Below are positions 7,061 to 14,108 of a stretch of 20,155 nucleotides of DNA, one piece after another. Source of the stretch: JBBQVO01 sp038211505 (lineage in GTDB: Bacteria; Chloroflexota; Dehalococcoidia; DSTF01; JACRBR01); the NCBI GenBank assembly GCA_038211505.1, contig JBBQVO010000043.1, positions 1-20,155 of the forward strand. Direction: 5' to 3'. A program made the translations under genes and the position numbers. How positions within the stretch are numbered: the first letter of the stretch is position 1; each line of letters starts with the position of its first letter. The notes below the pieces were generated by a model, which worked only from the letters and a program-made list of their open reading frames with translations, was not told where the DNA came from and did not search any database.

Positions 7061-8352
7061 TCTTTATCGACACGCTGCTCATGGCCATCTTCGAGTTCAC
7101 CTCCAACAAGCTGCGCACCGGGCTGACGATGCTCGGCATCGTCATCGGCGTCGGCGCCGTCATCGCGCTGATGGCGGCCGGCCAGGGCGCGCAGGCCGGC
7201 GTCACGAACAAAGTCCGCGGCCTCGGCAGCAACCTCATCTTCATCCAGCCGGCGACCACGGCCGGCAGTGGCGGCAGTGGCGGCGGCGGCATCCGCAACC
7301 TCCGTTCGCTGACCCTCACCACGGCTGATGCGACAACGCTGCGCGACAAGGCGCAGTTCCCTGAGATCACCGCTGTCGTGTCGCAGTTCGGCGGTTCGGA
7401 CACGAGCGCCGATACGTCCCAGACGACGCTCCAGACGCAGGTCATCGGCGGCAGCAACAACACGACGGCGATCATCACGGCGACGGAGCCGGACTTCGCC
7501 GTCGTCCGGGGCTACAATCTCGCGGCGGGCGCGTTCCTCACCCAGGACGACCTTGACCAGAAGACGACAAACGTCGTGCTCGGGGCGAAGGTGGCAACGG
7601 ATCTCTTCACGACGGCAGGGGCGGCTCTCGGACAGGACGTCCGCATCAATGCCGCAGGGATCAACCTTAGCCTCACGGTGGTGGGCGTCATGGCGCCGCG
7701 CGGTGGCAACGGCGCCGACGACACGCAGCTGATCATGCCTCTGACGACGTTCGCCTCGCGCGTTCCATTTATCAGGAGCACGAACGGCAAGCAGAACGTG
7801 CAGGAGATCACGGTCAAGGTCGCCGACGCGGGCAAGCTCAACCAGGCGAAGCTCGGGATCGAAAACGCCATCGCGACGAATCACGGCGCGCAGGACTTCA
7901 CCGTCTCGACGCAAGATGATCTGCTGACGACGGCGAATCAGGTCAGCCGCACGCTGACGATCCTGCTCGGCGCGATCGCCGGCATCTCGCTGATTGTCGG
8001 CGGCATCGGCATCATGAACATCATGCTCGTGTCCGTGATCGAGCGCACGCGCGAGATCGGCATCCGCAAAGCCGTCGGCGCCAACAGCCGCATGATCCTC
8101 ATGCAGTTCGTCATCGAGGCGGTGATCGTCACCATCGCGGGCGGCGCCATCGGGGTCGTCGTCGGCGTCCTCGCCGCGAAGATCGCCAACGGTCAGGACT
8201 TCGGCACCGGCTCCACGATCTCGACGCAGGTGACCGCCACGAGCATCATCGTCGCCTCCAGCGTCTCCGTCCTCATCGGCCTCTTCTTCGGCATCTACCC
8301 GGCGTACCAAGCCTCGCGCCTGGATCCGATCGAGGCGCTGCGTAAGGATTGA
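7057..8352 (+). CDS. MacB-type ABC transporter permease
   Basis: A 431-aa permease of the FtsX/MacB family. TM1 is at about 23-42 (LTMLGIVIGVGAVIALMAAG), followed by an extracytoplasmic MacB_PCD-like domain at about 50-295 that contains a short Ser/Gly run (70-78). Three more helices lie at about 300-328, 350-376 and 394-416. The conserved cytosolic loop ERTREIGIRKAVGA (329-342) and the terminal YPAYQASRLDPIEALRKD are family hallmarks. It would form a dimer with the ATPase and couple ATP hydrolysis to movement of the external domain and the adaptor. Typical clients are antibiotics, peptides or lipoproteins; none can be named here. It starts four bases inside the ATPase gene. Confidence 0.93.
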   Translation: MIFIDTLLMAIFEFTSNKLRTGLTMLGIVIGVGAVIALMAAGQGAQAGVTNKVRGLGSNLIFIQPATTAGSGGSGGGGIRNLRSLTLTTADATTLRDKAQFPEITAVVSQFGGSDTSADTSQTTLQTQVIGGSNNTTAIITATEPDFAVVRGYNLAAGAFLTQDDLDQKTTNVVLGAKVATDLFTTAGAALGQDVRINAAGINLSLTVVGVMAPRGGNGADDTQLIMPLTTFASRVPFIRSTNGKQNVQEITVKVADAGKLNQAKLGIENAIATNHGAQDFTVSTQDDLLTTANQVSRTLTILLGAIAGISLIVGGIGIMNIMLVSVIERTREIGIRKAVGANSRMILMQFVIEAVIVTIAGGAIGVVVGVLAAKIANGQDFGTGSTISTQVTATSIIVASSVSVLIGLFFGIYPAYQASRLDPIEALRKD

Positions 8353-8456
8353 GGCGGGCGTGCAGCCGTAGTAACACGCGTCGCGGCTTAGCAAGAGCGC
8401 GGTTGTTGGGGTGGCCCCGTGGCGCCACCACGTTCGGATGCGCACCGTTACTGGGC

Positions 8457-8635
8457 CCGCCACAACTGTCATTCTGAGCGAAGCGAAGAATCTCTCCGAT
8501 GTCACGGAAACTGCGGCATCACGTGACGTGCCGGAACGCCTCCGTGGTTTGTACGCGACAGACAGTCAGTCGGGACTGCATTCGTCGCGCTAACGAAGAG
8601 ATTCTCCGCTCCGCTCAGAATGACAGTTGTGGCGG
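8457..8635. repeat. MITE-like element 1 with ~40-bp terminal inverted repeats
   Basis: The left end (CCGCCACAACTGTCATTCTG from 8457) and the right end (8596-8635) are inverted copies of each other over about 40 bases with two mismatches in the GAGCGAAGCGAAGAATCTC part. The roughly 100-bp interior has no reading frame of interest. Its right interior, read on the minus strand (AGAATCTCTTCGT, then AGCGCGACGAATGCAG), matches the left interior of element 2 with few changes. It resembles non-autonomous palindromic elements that fold into a long hairpin. No transposase is encoded. Confidence 0.75.
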
Positions 8636-8637
8636 CG

Positions 8638-8665
8638 CCAACAGCCAACAGCCAATAGCCAACAG
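8638..8665. repeat. Four tandem CCAACAG heptamers
   Basis: CCAACAG, CCAACAG, CCAATAG and CCAACAG follow each other exactly, ending at the base before the stop codon of alanine dehydrogenase. Related arrays are at 11159-11186 and 19666-19686. Confidence 0.75.
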
Positions 8666-9781
8666 CTACGGCAACGCGCGCGCCAGCGGCACGAAGGGCA
8701 GCGATAGCGACTCCGCCAGCGCCTCATATGTCACGGCGCCTTCGCTGACCAAGACGCCTTTGGCGAGCGCGGGGTCTTCGAGCAGCGCCTCGCGCGTGCC
8801 GAGACGCGCGACCTTGAGGATGTACGGCAGCGTCGCCGCCGTCAGCGCCGCCGTCGCCGTGACGGGCACGGCGCCCGGCATGTTCGAGACGCAGTAGTGC
8901 ACGACGTCCTCTTCGACGTAGATCGGGTTGGCGTGCGTCGTCCCGCGCGACGTCTCCGTCGTCCCACCCTGGTCGATCGACACGTCGACGATCACGCCGC
9001 CGGCGCCCATGCTTCGCACCATCGCCCGCGTCACGAGCTTCGGCGCTGCGGCGCCGGGCACGAGCACCGCACAGATGAGGATGTCGGCGTCGCGGAGCGC
9101 GTTGGCGATGCCTAGCGGGCTCGACATCAACGCCGTCGTCCGCCCCGGCCACAGCTGCTGGATGTGGCGTAGCTTGTCGAGCCGCGTATCGAACACCGTC
9201 ACGCGCGCCCCGAGGTTCACCGCCGTCTCGACCGCGTTCTCGGCGACGATGCCCGCGCCCAAGACGACGACGTGCGCGGCGGCCGCTCCCGGTAACCCCG
9301 AGATCAACTTGCCGCGTCCCGGCCCGGGCTTGCGCAGGTACTGCGACCCGATCTCCGTCGCCATGCGGCCGGCGATCTGGCTCATCGGCGTCAGCAGCGG
9401 CAGGGTGCCGTCGGGCAGCTGCACCGTCTCGTAGGCGATCGCCGTCACGCGCGAAGTGAGGAGCGCCCGCGTCAATTCCGGCAGCGCGGCGAGATGCAGG
9501 TACGTGAACAGCGTCTGGTTGTCGCGGATCAGTCCGTATTCCGCCTCGACCGGCTCCTTCACCTTCACGAGCAGATCGGCGCGCCCCCACACATCACTCG
9601 CGCCATCGACGATCGTCGCGCCCGCCGCCGCGTACGCCGCATCGCCGCAGCCGATGCCCGCACCCGCGCCCGCCTCGACGAGTACGACGTGCCCGGCGTC
9701 GACGAGCGCGTGCGCGCCCTCCGGCGTCAACCCGACGCGATACTCCTCGCACTTCAGCTCGCGAACGGTCCCGACAATCAT
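8666..9781 (-). CDS. ald: Alanine dehydrogenase
   Basis: A 371-aa protein, the usual length for Ald. It catalyses the NAD-dependent reversible oxidative deamination of L-alanine to pyruvate and ammonium in the cytosol, linking nitrogen and carbon flow. With the start at 9781 (MIVGTVRELK) the known catalytic and substrate-binding residues fall on standard family numbers: Arg15 in EYRVGLTP, Lys75 in LVKVKEP, His96 in YLHLA and Asp270 in SIDQGG. The Rossmann segment VVVLGAGIVAENA (171-183) and the NMPGAVPVTATAALT block are also typical. Another in-frame ATG at 9790 overlaps a GATAAT box and is less likely. There is no Shine-Dalgarno; the mRNA may be leaderless. It stands alone, convergent to the export operon. 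Confidence 0.93.
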   Translation of the reverse strand: MIVGTVRELKCEEYRVGLTPEGAHALVDAGHVVLVEAGAGAGIGCGDAAYAAAGATIVDGASDVWGRADLLVKVKEPVEAEYGLIRDNQTLFTYLHLAALPELTRALLTSRVTAIAYETVQLPDGTLPLLTPMSQIAGRMATEIGSQYLRKPGPGRGKLISGLPGAAAAHVVVLGAGIVAENAVETAVNLGARVTVFDTRLDKLRHIQQLWPGRTTALMSSPLGIANALRDADILICAVLVPGAAAPKLVTRAMVRSMGAGGVIVDVSIDQGGTTETSRGTTHANPIYVEEDVVHYCVSNMPGAVPVTATAALTAATLPYILKVARLGTREALLEDPALAKGVLVSEGAVTYEALAESLSLPFVPLARALP

Positions 9782-9788
9782 CACCAAC

Positions 9789-9794
9789 ATTATC
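9789..9794 (-). promoter_or_regulatory. GATAAT -10 box 7 nt before ald start
   Basis: On the minus strand GATAAT (five of six to TATAAT) ends 7 nt before the ATG at 9781, so transcription would be expected to start at or next to the start codon. A -35 is not clear. Confidence 0.45.
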
Positions 9795-9975
9795 GGCGAT
9801 CCGCCGCCGGCGTTACGTCTACGCCGCCGCACGAGATGTGACAATCAAGAGTTGGTCATGCGCCGCCCGCCCGGCGAAGCGTCGGGCGGCTTCGCGTGCT
9901 CGTCGCAGATCCGCCGCCGGAAAGACCCGTCGTTGGCCGCCGACGCCACCGCAAAGCAGATGCGCCAGTATGGGC

Positions 9976-10124
9976 CTGTCATTCTGAGAAGTGAAGAATC
10001 TCTTCGTAAGCGCGACGAATGCAGGCCCGGAGGCCTCGGCTGGCAAACGATCATCGGAGCTGAATTCGAAGAGATACCACCCAGGGCACCTGCGGTTCTT
10101 CGCTTCGCACAGAATGACAGTTGG
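9976..10124. repeat. MITE-like element 2 (degenerate copy)
   Basis: The left end CTGTCATTCTGAGAAGTGAA and the right end TTCGCTTCGCACAGAATGAC are imperfect inverted repeats of the same type as element 1. The left interior TCTTCGTAAGCGCGACGAAT is nearly the reverse complement of the right interior of element 1 (about 8579-8600), so the two copies are in opposite orientation. The ends here have diverged more than in element 1. Confidence 0.65.
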
Positions 10125-10306
10125 GAGTGCCGCGCTCCGGCTGCGCAATGCGCCCGGTCGCCGACGAACGACGGTATGCCGTCACCGCTGGACTGCACTC
10201 GGCGCGCTGGACAGATACTACGAACTGACAGCCGCGATTGGCGCTCAACCCCCCGCGTTGCGATCCTTCACGACACGCGCCGAAGGTACAGCGCCGACGA
10301 CGACCG

Positions 10307-10313
10307 AAGGAGG
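10307..10313 (+). promoter_or_regulatory. Shine-Dalgarno AAGGAGG
   Basis: AAGGAGG lies 4 nt before the ATG at 10318 and selects this start over the long upstream extension of the open frame. Confidence 0.75.
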
Positions 10314-10317
10314 CCCC

Positions 10318-11094
10318 ATGCCAACGTTCGAATCAAACGGCGTCGCCATCAACTACGCCGTCGACGGCGATGGGCCGCCGATCGTGCTCGTACACGGTTT
10401 CGCGAGTAGCCTCGATGGCAACTGGCGCGCGCCCGGCATCATCGATGCGCTCACCGCCGCCGGCCGACGCGTCATCGCCCTCGACTGTCGCGGCCACGGT
10501 AAGAGCGGCAAGCCGCACGATCCCGAAGCCTACGCCGGCAACGCCATGGCCGACGACGTGATCGCGCTGATGGATCATCTCGGCATCGCGCGCACCGACC
10601 TGGTCGGCTATTCGATGGGCGGCATCATCAGCGCCGGCCTCCTCGTGCGTCACCCGGAGCGCTTCCACAGCGTCATTCTCTCAGGCGTCGGCGACGCGCT
10701 CGTCGATGGCGCGCGCTGGGGCGAGCGACGCACGGCGATCGCCAACGCGATGGAGTCGGAGGGAGGGGCAGCGGCGGAGGACGAGACGGCGCGTAACTTC
10801 CGCATCTTCGCCGAACGCACCGGCAACGATCTCGCCGCGCTCGCGGCGATGCAGCGCGCGCCGCGCGGCGTTATGCAGACCGACGGCCTCGCCAACGTGA
10901 AGAAGCCCGTGATGATCCTGATCGGCGATAACGACACGCTCGTCGGCTCAGCGGACAAGCTCGCCGCGACGATCCCCGGCGCGAGGCACGTCACCGTGCC
11001 CGGCGATCACCTCACGGCCGTCGTCGCGCCCGAGCTCAAGCGGGCCATCGTCGCCTTCCTTGAAGACACTCCCCCATCGCGCGGTAGGGGCTGA
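10318..11094 (+). CDS. Alpha/beta-fold hydrolase
   Basis: A 258-aa alpha/beta hydrolase. Motifs in order: HGFASSLDGNW (26-36), DCRGHGKSGKP (56-66), nucleophile elbow GYSMGG with Ser99, acid-loop IGDNDTLVG with Asp206, and GDHLT with the catalytic His231. The GYSMGG elbow and length fit the large group of soluble esterases/lactonases/haloperoxidase-like enzymes; the substrate is not predictable. An AAGGAGG site fixes the start. It is not closely related to the hydrolase at 1276-2037 except for the fold. It lies alone between element 2 and the convergent YchF-like gene. The stop codon is part of a CACAGAG-type repeat (11093-11124). Confidence 0.88.
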   Translation: MPTFESNGVAINYAVDGDGPPIVLVHGFASSLDGNWRAPGIIDALTAAGRRVIALDCRGHGKSGKPHDPEAYAGNAMADDVIALMDHLGIARTDLVGYSMGGIISAGLLVRHPERFHSVILSGVGDALVDGARWGERRTAIANAMESEGGAAAEDETARNFRIFAERTGNDLAALAAMQRAPRGVMQTDGLANVKKPVMILIGDNDTLVGSADKLAATIPGARHVTVPGDHLTAVVAPELKRAIVAFLEDTPPSRGRG

Positions 11095-11124
11095 TCCACA
11101 GAGGACAGAGAGGGCACAGAGGGG
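11093..11124. repeat. CACAGAG-type repeat, copy 1
   Basis: GATCCACAGAGGACAGAGAG followed by GGCACAGAGGGG. The reverse complement of 19076-19106 carries the same units (GATCCACAGAGGGCACAGAG). The repeat begins inside the stop codon of the hydrolase. Confidence 0.6.
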
Positions 11125-11158
11125 AGCGAGGAAGAGAGGAATGTTCTTTCTCTCTTAC

Positions 11159-11186
11159 CTGTTTGCTGTTTGCTGTTGGATGTTTG
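11159..11186. repeat. Four tandem CTGTTTG heptamers
   Basis: CTGTTTG, CTGTTTG, CTGTTGG and ATGTTTG are consecutive. In reverse complement they read CAAACAT, CCAACAG, CAAACAG, CAAACAG, so this is the same family as the array at 8638-8665. It lies between the convergent hydrolase and YchF-like genes. Confidence 0.7.
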
Positions 11187-11250
11187 CTGCAGACCGCGAA
11201 GCCCGCGTCAGCTGGCCCGATCCCCCACAACCCACGACACAAGACCCAAC

Positions 11251-12342
11251 CTACACATTGAACAGAATGTTCAGGCAGTCGCCGTCGGCGACGATGTACG
11301 TCTTGCCTTCTTGCCGCAGATGGCCGTGCTTGCGCGCCTCGGCGATCGAGCCGTCGGCCTGCAGTTCATCCCAGCGCACGACTTCGGCGCGGATGAAGCC
11401 TCGTTCAAGATCCGTGTGAATCTTTCCGGCGGCGGCGGGCGCGGTCGAGCCCGCCGGCACGTTCCAGGCGCGGCACTCGTCGGCGCCGATCGTGAAAAAC
11501 GAGATCAGCCCCGTCAGCTCGTACGACATGCGGATCATCCGGTCGAGCCCCGGCTCCGTAATGCCGAGATCGTTGCGGAACTCCACCGCATCGTCGTCGG
11601 ACATCTGCGCCAGCTCTTGTTCGATCTTGCCGCTGATCGCGGCGAGCGCCTGCCGCGCGCCGGAGAATCGCGCACCGTACTCGGCCTCGATCTCCGCCGC
11701 GCGCGCGGCGTCGCCTTCGTCGATGTTCAGCACGATCAGCAGCGGCTTGTCGGTGAGAAACTGGTAGTTCACCAACAGCTTCTGCTCTTCGACGCTCATC
11801 TCCTGCGCGCGAAGCGGCACGTCGGCCTCGAGGCCCGTCTTGAGCCGCGTCAGCAGCGTCACCTCGCGCTCGGCGCCTTCGCGCTCACTCATCTTTACCG
11901 ACCGCATCGACGCTTCGATCCGCTCCAGCCGCTTCTCGATGAACGCCGCATCGGCGAACGCCAGCTCGAGATCCATCGCCGCGATGTCGCGCGCCGCGTC
12001 GACGCTGCTCTGCGGATGCGGCACCGTCTCATCGACGAAGACGCGCGCGACGTGGATCAGCGCATCGCAGCGCGCCAGCTGCGCCAGAAACTGCGACGAC
12101 GGCCCGTTGCCGTCGCTGAACGCCTCGCCCGGAAAGTCGATGTAACGCACGTCGGCGAGCGTGAACTTCTTCGGATTGAAGATCTTCGCCAGATCGTCGA
12201 GCCGCGCATCCGGCACCTTGACGACGCCGATGTTTGGCTGCACGCCGGCGCCGTACGACCCCGTCTCCGCGCTGCCCTTCGTGACCGCGTTGAAGATCGT
12301 CGTCTTGCCCGACCGCTGAAACCCGATGATGCCAAGATCCAT
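11251..12342 (-). CDS. YchF/Obg-related P-loop ATPase (DUF933-type C-terminus), divergent
   Basis: A 363-aa protein, the same length as YchF. YchF proteins are ribosome-associated Obg-family NTPases that prefer ATP and act in stress and translation. Seen here: P-loop GFQRSGKTT (7-15), PNIGVVKVPDARLDDL (36-51), switch-II-like DFPGE (69-73), a helical-domain segment (about 120-195), the base-specificity strand LNIDEGD (205-211) and a C-terminal TGS-like/DUF933 domain (FFTIGADECRAW near 282-293, GSIAEARKHG 331-340, VADGDCLNILFNV at the end). It departs from canonical YchF in the P-loop (usually GLPNVGKST) and lacks the usual YPFCTIEPN run, so it belongs to a divergent branch. The start has no Shine-Dalgarno, but GATAAT lies 8 nt upstream. 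It may partner or replace standard YchF. Confidence 0.85.
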   Translation of the reverse strand: MDLGIIGFQRSGKTTIFNAVTKGSAETGSYGAGVQPNIGVVKVPDARLDDLAKIFNPKKFTLADVRYIDFPGEAFSDGNGPSSQFLAQLARCDALIHVARVFVDETVPHPQSSVDAARDIAAMDLELAFADAAFIEKRLERIEASMRSVKMSEREGAEREVTLLTRLKTGLEADVPLRAQEMSVEEQKLLVNYQFLTDKPLLIVLNIDEGDAARAAEIEAEYGARFSGARQALAAISGKIEQELAQMSDDDAVEFRNDLGITEPGLDRMIRMSYELTGLISFFTIGADECRAWNVPAGSTAPAAAGKIHTDLERGFIRAEVVRWDELQADGSIAEARKHGHLRQEGKTYIVADGDCLNILFNV

Positions 12343-12350
12343 ACATGCAG

Positions 12351-12356
12351 ATTATC
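12351..12356 (-). promoter_or_regulatory. GATAAT -10 box 8 nt before the YchF-like gene
   Basis: On the minus strand GATAAT ends 8 nt before the ATG at 12342, giving a leaderless or nearly leaderless transcript if used. I do not see a good -35. Confidence 0.4.
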
Positions 12357-12435
12357 GAGGCAGCCGTCGTAGCGTTAGCGCACGATCGGGTGGGCGGACG
12401 TTCGTGCGCACGATCACCTGAACATTGCGGGAACC

Positions 12436-12606
12436 CTGTCATCCTGAACGCAGTGGGCATTGTCATCCTGAACGCAGTGAAGGATCTCTTCGAAACTGAG
12501 GACAATCCTACTCCAGTCGATCGCTGTTCGCCGGATCGGAGAGATCCTTCACTGCGTTCAGGATGACAGCTACGCGCAGAATGACAGTACGCGCAGAATG
12601 GCAGTT
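12436..12606. repeat. MITE-like element 3 with perfect 29-bp inverted repeat and duplicated ends
   Basis: The stretch 12461-12489 (starting TGTCATCCTGAACGCAGTGA) is the exact reverse complement of 12540-12568. Outside it on the left a partial direct copy of the arm (TGTCATCCTGAACGCAGTG at 12438-12456) is repeated; outside on the right AGAATGACAGTACGCGC-type units are repeated twice. It is a sequence variant (GTCATCCTGAACGCAG) of the GTCATTCTGAGCGAAG ends of elements 1 and 2. Confidence 0.75.
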
Positions 12607-12634
12607 GCGGGCCTTTAGACCGTAGCCGCGCGTC

Positions 12635-12640
12635 TACAAT
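12635..12640 (+). promoter_or_regulatory. TACAAT -10 box 7 nt before the ligase-like gene
   Basis: TACAAT (five of six) ends 7 nt before the ATG at 12648; the more upstream in-frame ATG at 12639 overlaps the box itself. This favours 12648 as the start and a leaderless transcript. A TTTAGA at 12614-12619 is a poor -35 with short spacing. Confidence 0.45.
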
Positions 12641-12647
12641 GGGCGCG

Positions 12648-14108
12648 ATGCATATTGCGCGGCCTTCGCTCTCCTCTCGCGGATCGCTAGCTGCGATCGA
12701 TCGCTCGGCTTGGCTGGCTGCGGGCGCGCTCGGGGCGACTGTGTTTGCGGTTGCGGCGCTGTTCGGGCATCCGGCGGCGTGCGTGGCGGCGGCGGCGGGA
12801 TGCGCGGCGGCGGGCGTGGCGTTCTACGAGCCGCGGACGATCGGGCCGATGCTGGCGCTGGCGCTGCCGCTCGAGATCTCGAAGCTCTGGTTCCCGTTCC
12901 TGCAGACGCGGTCGGAGCTCGGCGGCGGCCTCCCGCCAACGTCCGTCATCGACGCCGGCCGCCTGGTCGTGGCGCTGGCGTTCGCCGTCTGGCTGCTGCG
13001 GCCGATGCGGGCGCGCGCCGAAGCGCTGCCAACGTCGCCACTGACGCTGCCGCTGGCGCTGCTGTTCGCCGTGTACGCGCTCTCGACGCTCTACGCGATC
13101 GAGCCATCGGCGGCGCGGACGGAGTCGCTGCGGCTGCTGTTCTCGCTCGGCGGCTTCGCGCTCGTACCGTTCTTCGTGCGTGATCGCGCGGCGTTGCGGT
13201 GGACGCTGCTGGCCGTCGTGGCATCGATGGCCGCGCTGTCGATCGTCGCGATCTATCAGGCGGCGAGCGGGCACTTCTTCTGGAATGCGGGTCTCGGCGA
13301 GTTCGGCGAGCGGCGCGTCAACACCTTCTTCGCCGATCCGAATCACTTCGCGCGCTTCCTCGTCGAAGGCGTCGTCATCGCGCTGATGCTCTGGGCCTAC
13401 GTCGACCGACGCGCCCGCATGGCTGTGCTGATGCCGTCAATGGCGCTGGCCGTGCTCGCCCTCGTGTTCACCGGATCGCGCGCGGCATGGATCGTCGGCG
13501 CGATCGCCATCCCTATCGCGATCATGACGCTGCCGGTCGATCGCGAGCTGCGGCTGCGGATCATCGGCGGCGGCGCGGCGACGTTGATCGTCGCGGGCCT
13601 CGTAGTGGCGTCGTTCAGCCCGTTCTTCACGAAGCGGCTCCACACGTTCACCTTCGGCGTCGAGGCGTCGGGCGCGCGGCCGTATCTGGTGAAGGCGGGG
13701 CTCAACATGTTCGGCGACCATCCGATCGCCGGCGTGGGCGCGGGCGGCTACCAGCAGGCGTTTCAGGATGACTACTACAGCTACAAAGATCCGAAGATCA
13801 AGGCGAACGTGACGATCTCGCACACATCGCTCGTGACGACGATGGCGGAACTCGGAGCGATCGGACTCGCGGCCGTGGCGTTCGTCGCCGTGCGGTGGGG
13901 GTCGTACGTGCGCGACGTGCTGCGCCGCGCGCCGCCGGAACTGCGTGCCGTCGTCATCGGCATGGCGCTGATCAGCGTGATCATCTTCCTCAGCGCGCAG
14001 AGCGAGGGCCGGTTCCTCGAAGATCCGTATCTCTGGTTCGCCGCCGGGATCGCCGTCGCCGTCGACGGCATCGCCCGCGGCGAGCGGCGCACGGCGAAGA
14101 CCACGTGA
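12648..14108 (+). CDS. O-antigen ligase / Wzy-like polysaccharide polymerase
   Basis: A 486-aa polytopic membrane protein with about ten to twelve hydrophobic segments. The Wzy_C/WaaL-type landmarks are present: FFADPNHFARFLVEG (about 227-241), FTGSRAAWIVG (274-284), a large external loop, GDHPIAGVGAGGYQQAF (356-372) and SHTSLVTTMAELGAIGL (391-407). Such proteins transfer or polymerise lipid-linked oligosaccharides at the outer face of the cytoplasmic membrane. The usual HN of the loop reads HT here. The following GT4 gene overlaps it by 4 nt (GTGA), so the pair probably works on one glycan. Wzy polymerase, O-antigen-type ligase and teichuronic-acid TuaE-like roles cannot be told apart from sequence. 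Confidence 0.85.
   Translation: MHIARPSLSSRGSLAAIDRSAWLAAGALGATVFAVAALFGHPAACVAAAAGCAAAGVAFYEPRTIGPMLALALPLEISKLWFPFLQTRSELGGGLPPTSVIDAGRLVVALAFAVWLLRPMRARAEALPTSPLTLPLALLFAVYALSTLYAIEPSAARTESLRLLFSLGGFALVPFFVRDRAALRWTLLAVVASMAALSIVAIYQAASGHFFWNAGLGEFGERRVNTFFADPNHFARFLVEGVVIALMLWAYVDRRARMAVLMPSMALAVLALVFTGSRAAWIVGAIAIPIAIMTLPVDRELRLRIIGGGAATLIVAGLVVASFSPFFTKRLHTFTFGVEASGARPYLVKAGLNMFGDHPIAGVGAGGYQQAFQDDYYSYKDPKIKANVTISHTSLVTTMAELGAIGLAAVAFVAVRWGSYVRDVLRRAPPELRAVVIGMALISVIIFLSAQSEGRFLEDPYLWFAAGIAVAVDGIARGERRTAKTT

Larger units (their letters stand above)
8353..8665. other. Gene-free 313-bp region with MITE-like element and heptamer array
   Basis: The interval between the convergent permease and alanine dehydrogenase genes holds no plausible gene. 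It contains a weak hairpin (GGTGGC 8410-8415 with GCCACC 8424-8429), the 179-bp inverted-repeat element at 8457-8635 and four tandem heptamers ending at the alanine dehydrogenase stop codon. Confidence 0.6.
9782..10317. other. Divergent intergenic region with MITE-like element 2
   Basis: This 536-bp gap separates ald (-) from the second alpha/beta hydrolase (+). It contains the ald -10 candidate near its left end, element 2 at about 9976-10124, and around 10193-10212 a stretch (GACTGCACTCGGCGCGCTGG) that resembles the inner part of the same element and may be a decayed fragment. The long open frames crossing it carry no recognisable protein. Confidence 0.6.
12343..12647. other. Divergent promoter region with MITE-like element 3
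   Basis: The 305-bp gap between the YchF-like gene (-) and the ligase-like gene (+) holds a -10 candidate at each end and a palindromic element that takes up most of the middle. No gene is supported. Confidence 0.6.

Noticed and set aside
6718..8505. 595-aa minus-strand open frame opposite the ABC ATPase and permease
   Set aside because: It lies antisense to two genes with full family motifs; its translation is Arg/Asp/Ala-rich low-information sequence typical of a high-GC shadow frame.
8457..8635. Structured riboswitch or attenuator for alanine dehydrogenase
   Set aside because: The element is downstream of ald, between convergent genes, and its terminal inverted repeats recur elsewhere with the same ends, which fits a dispersed repeat better.
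8638..8665. CRISPR array
   Set aside because: The units are 7-bp direct tandem repeats with no spacers and no cas genes in the window.
9456..10409. 317-aa plus-strand frame across the ald start and element 2
   Set aside because: It runs antisense through ald and then through repeat DNA; no domain and no ribosome-binding site.
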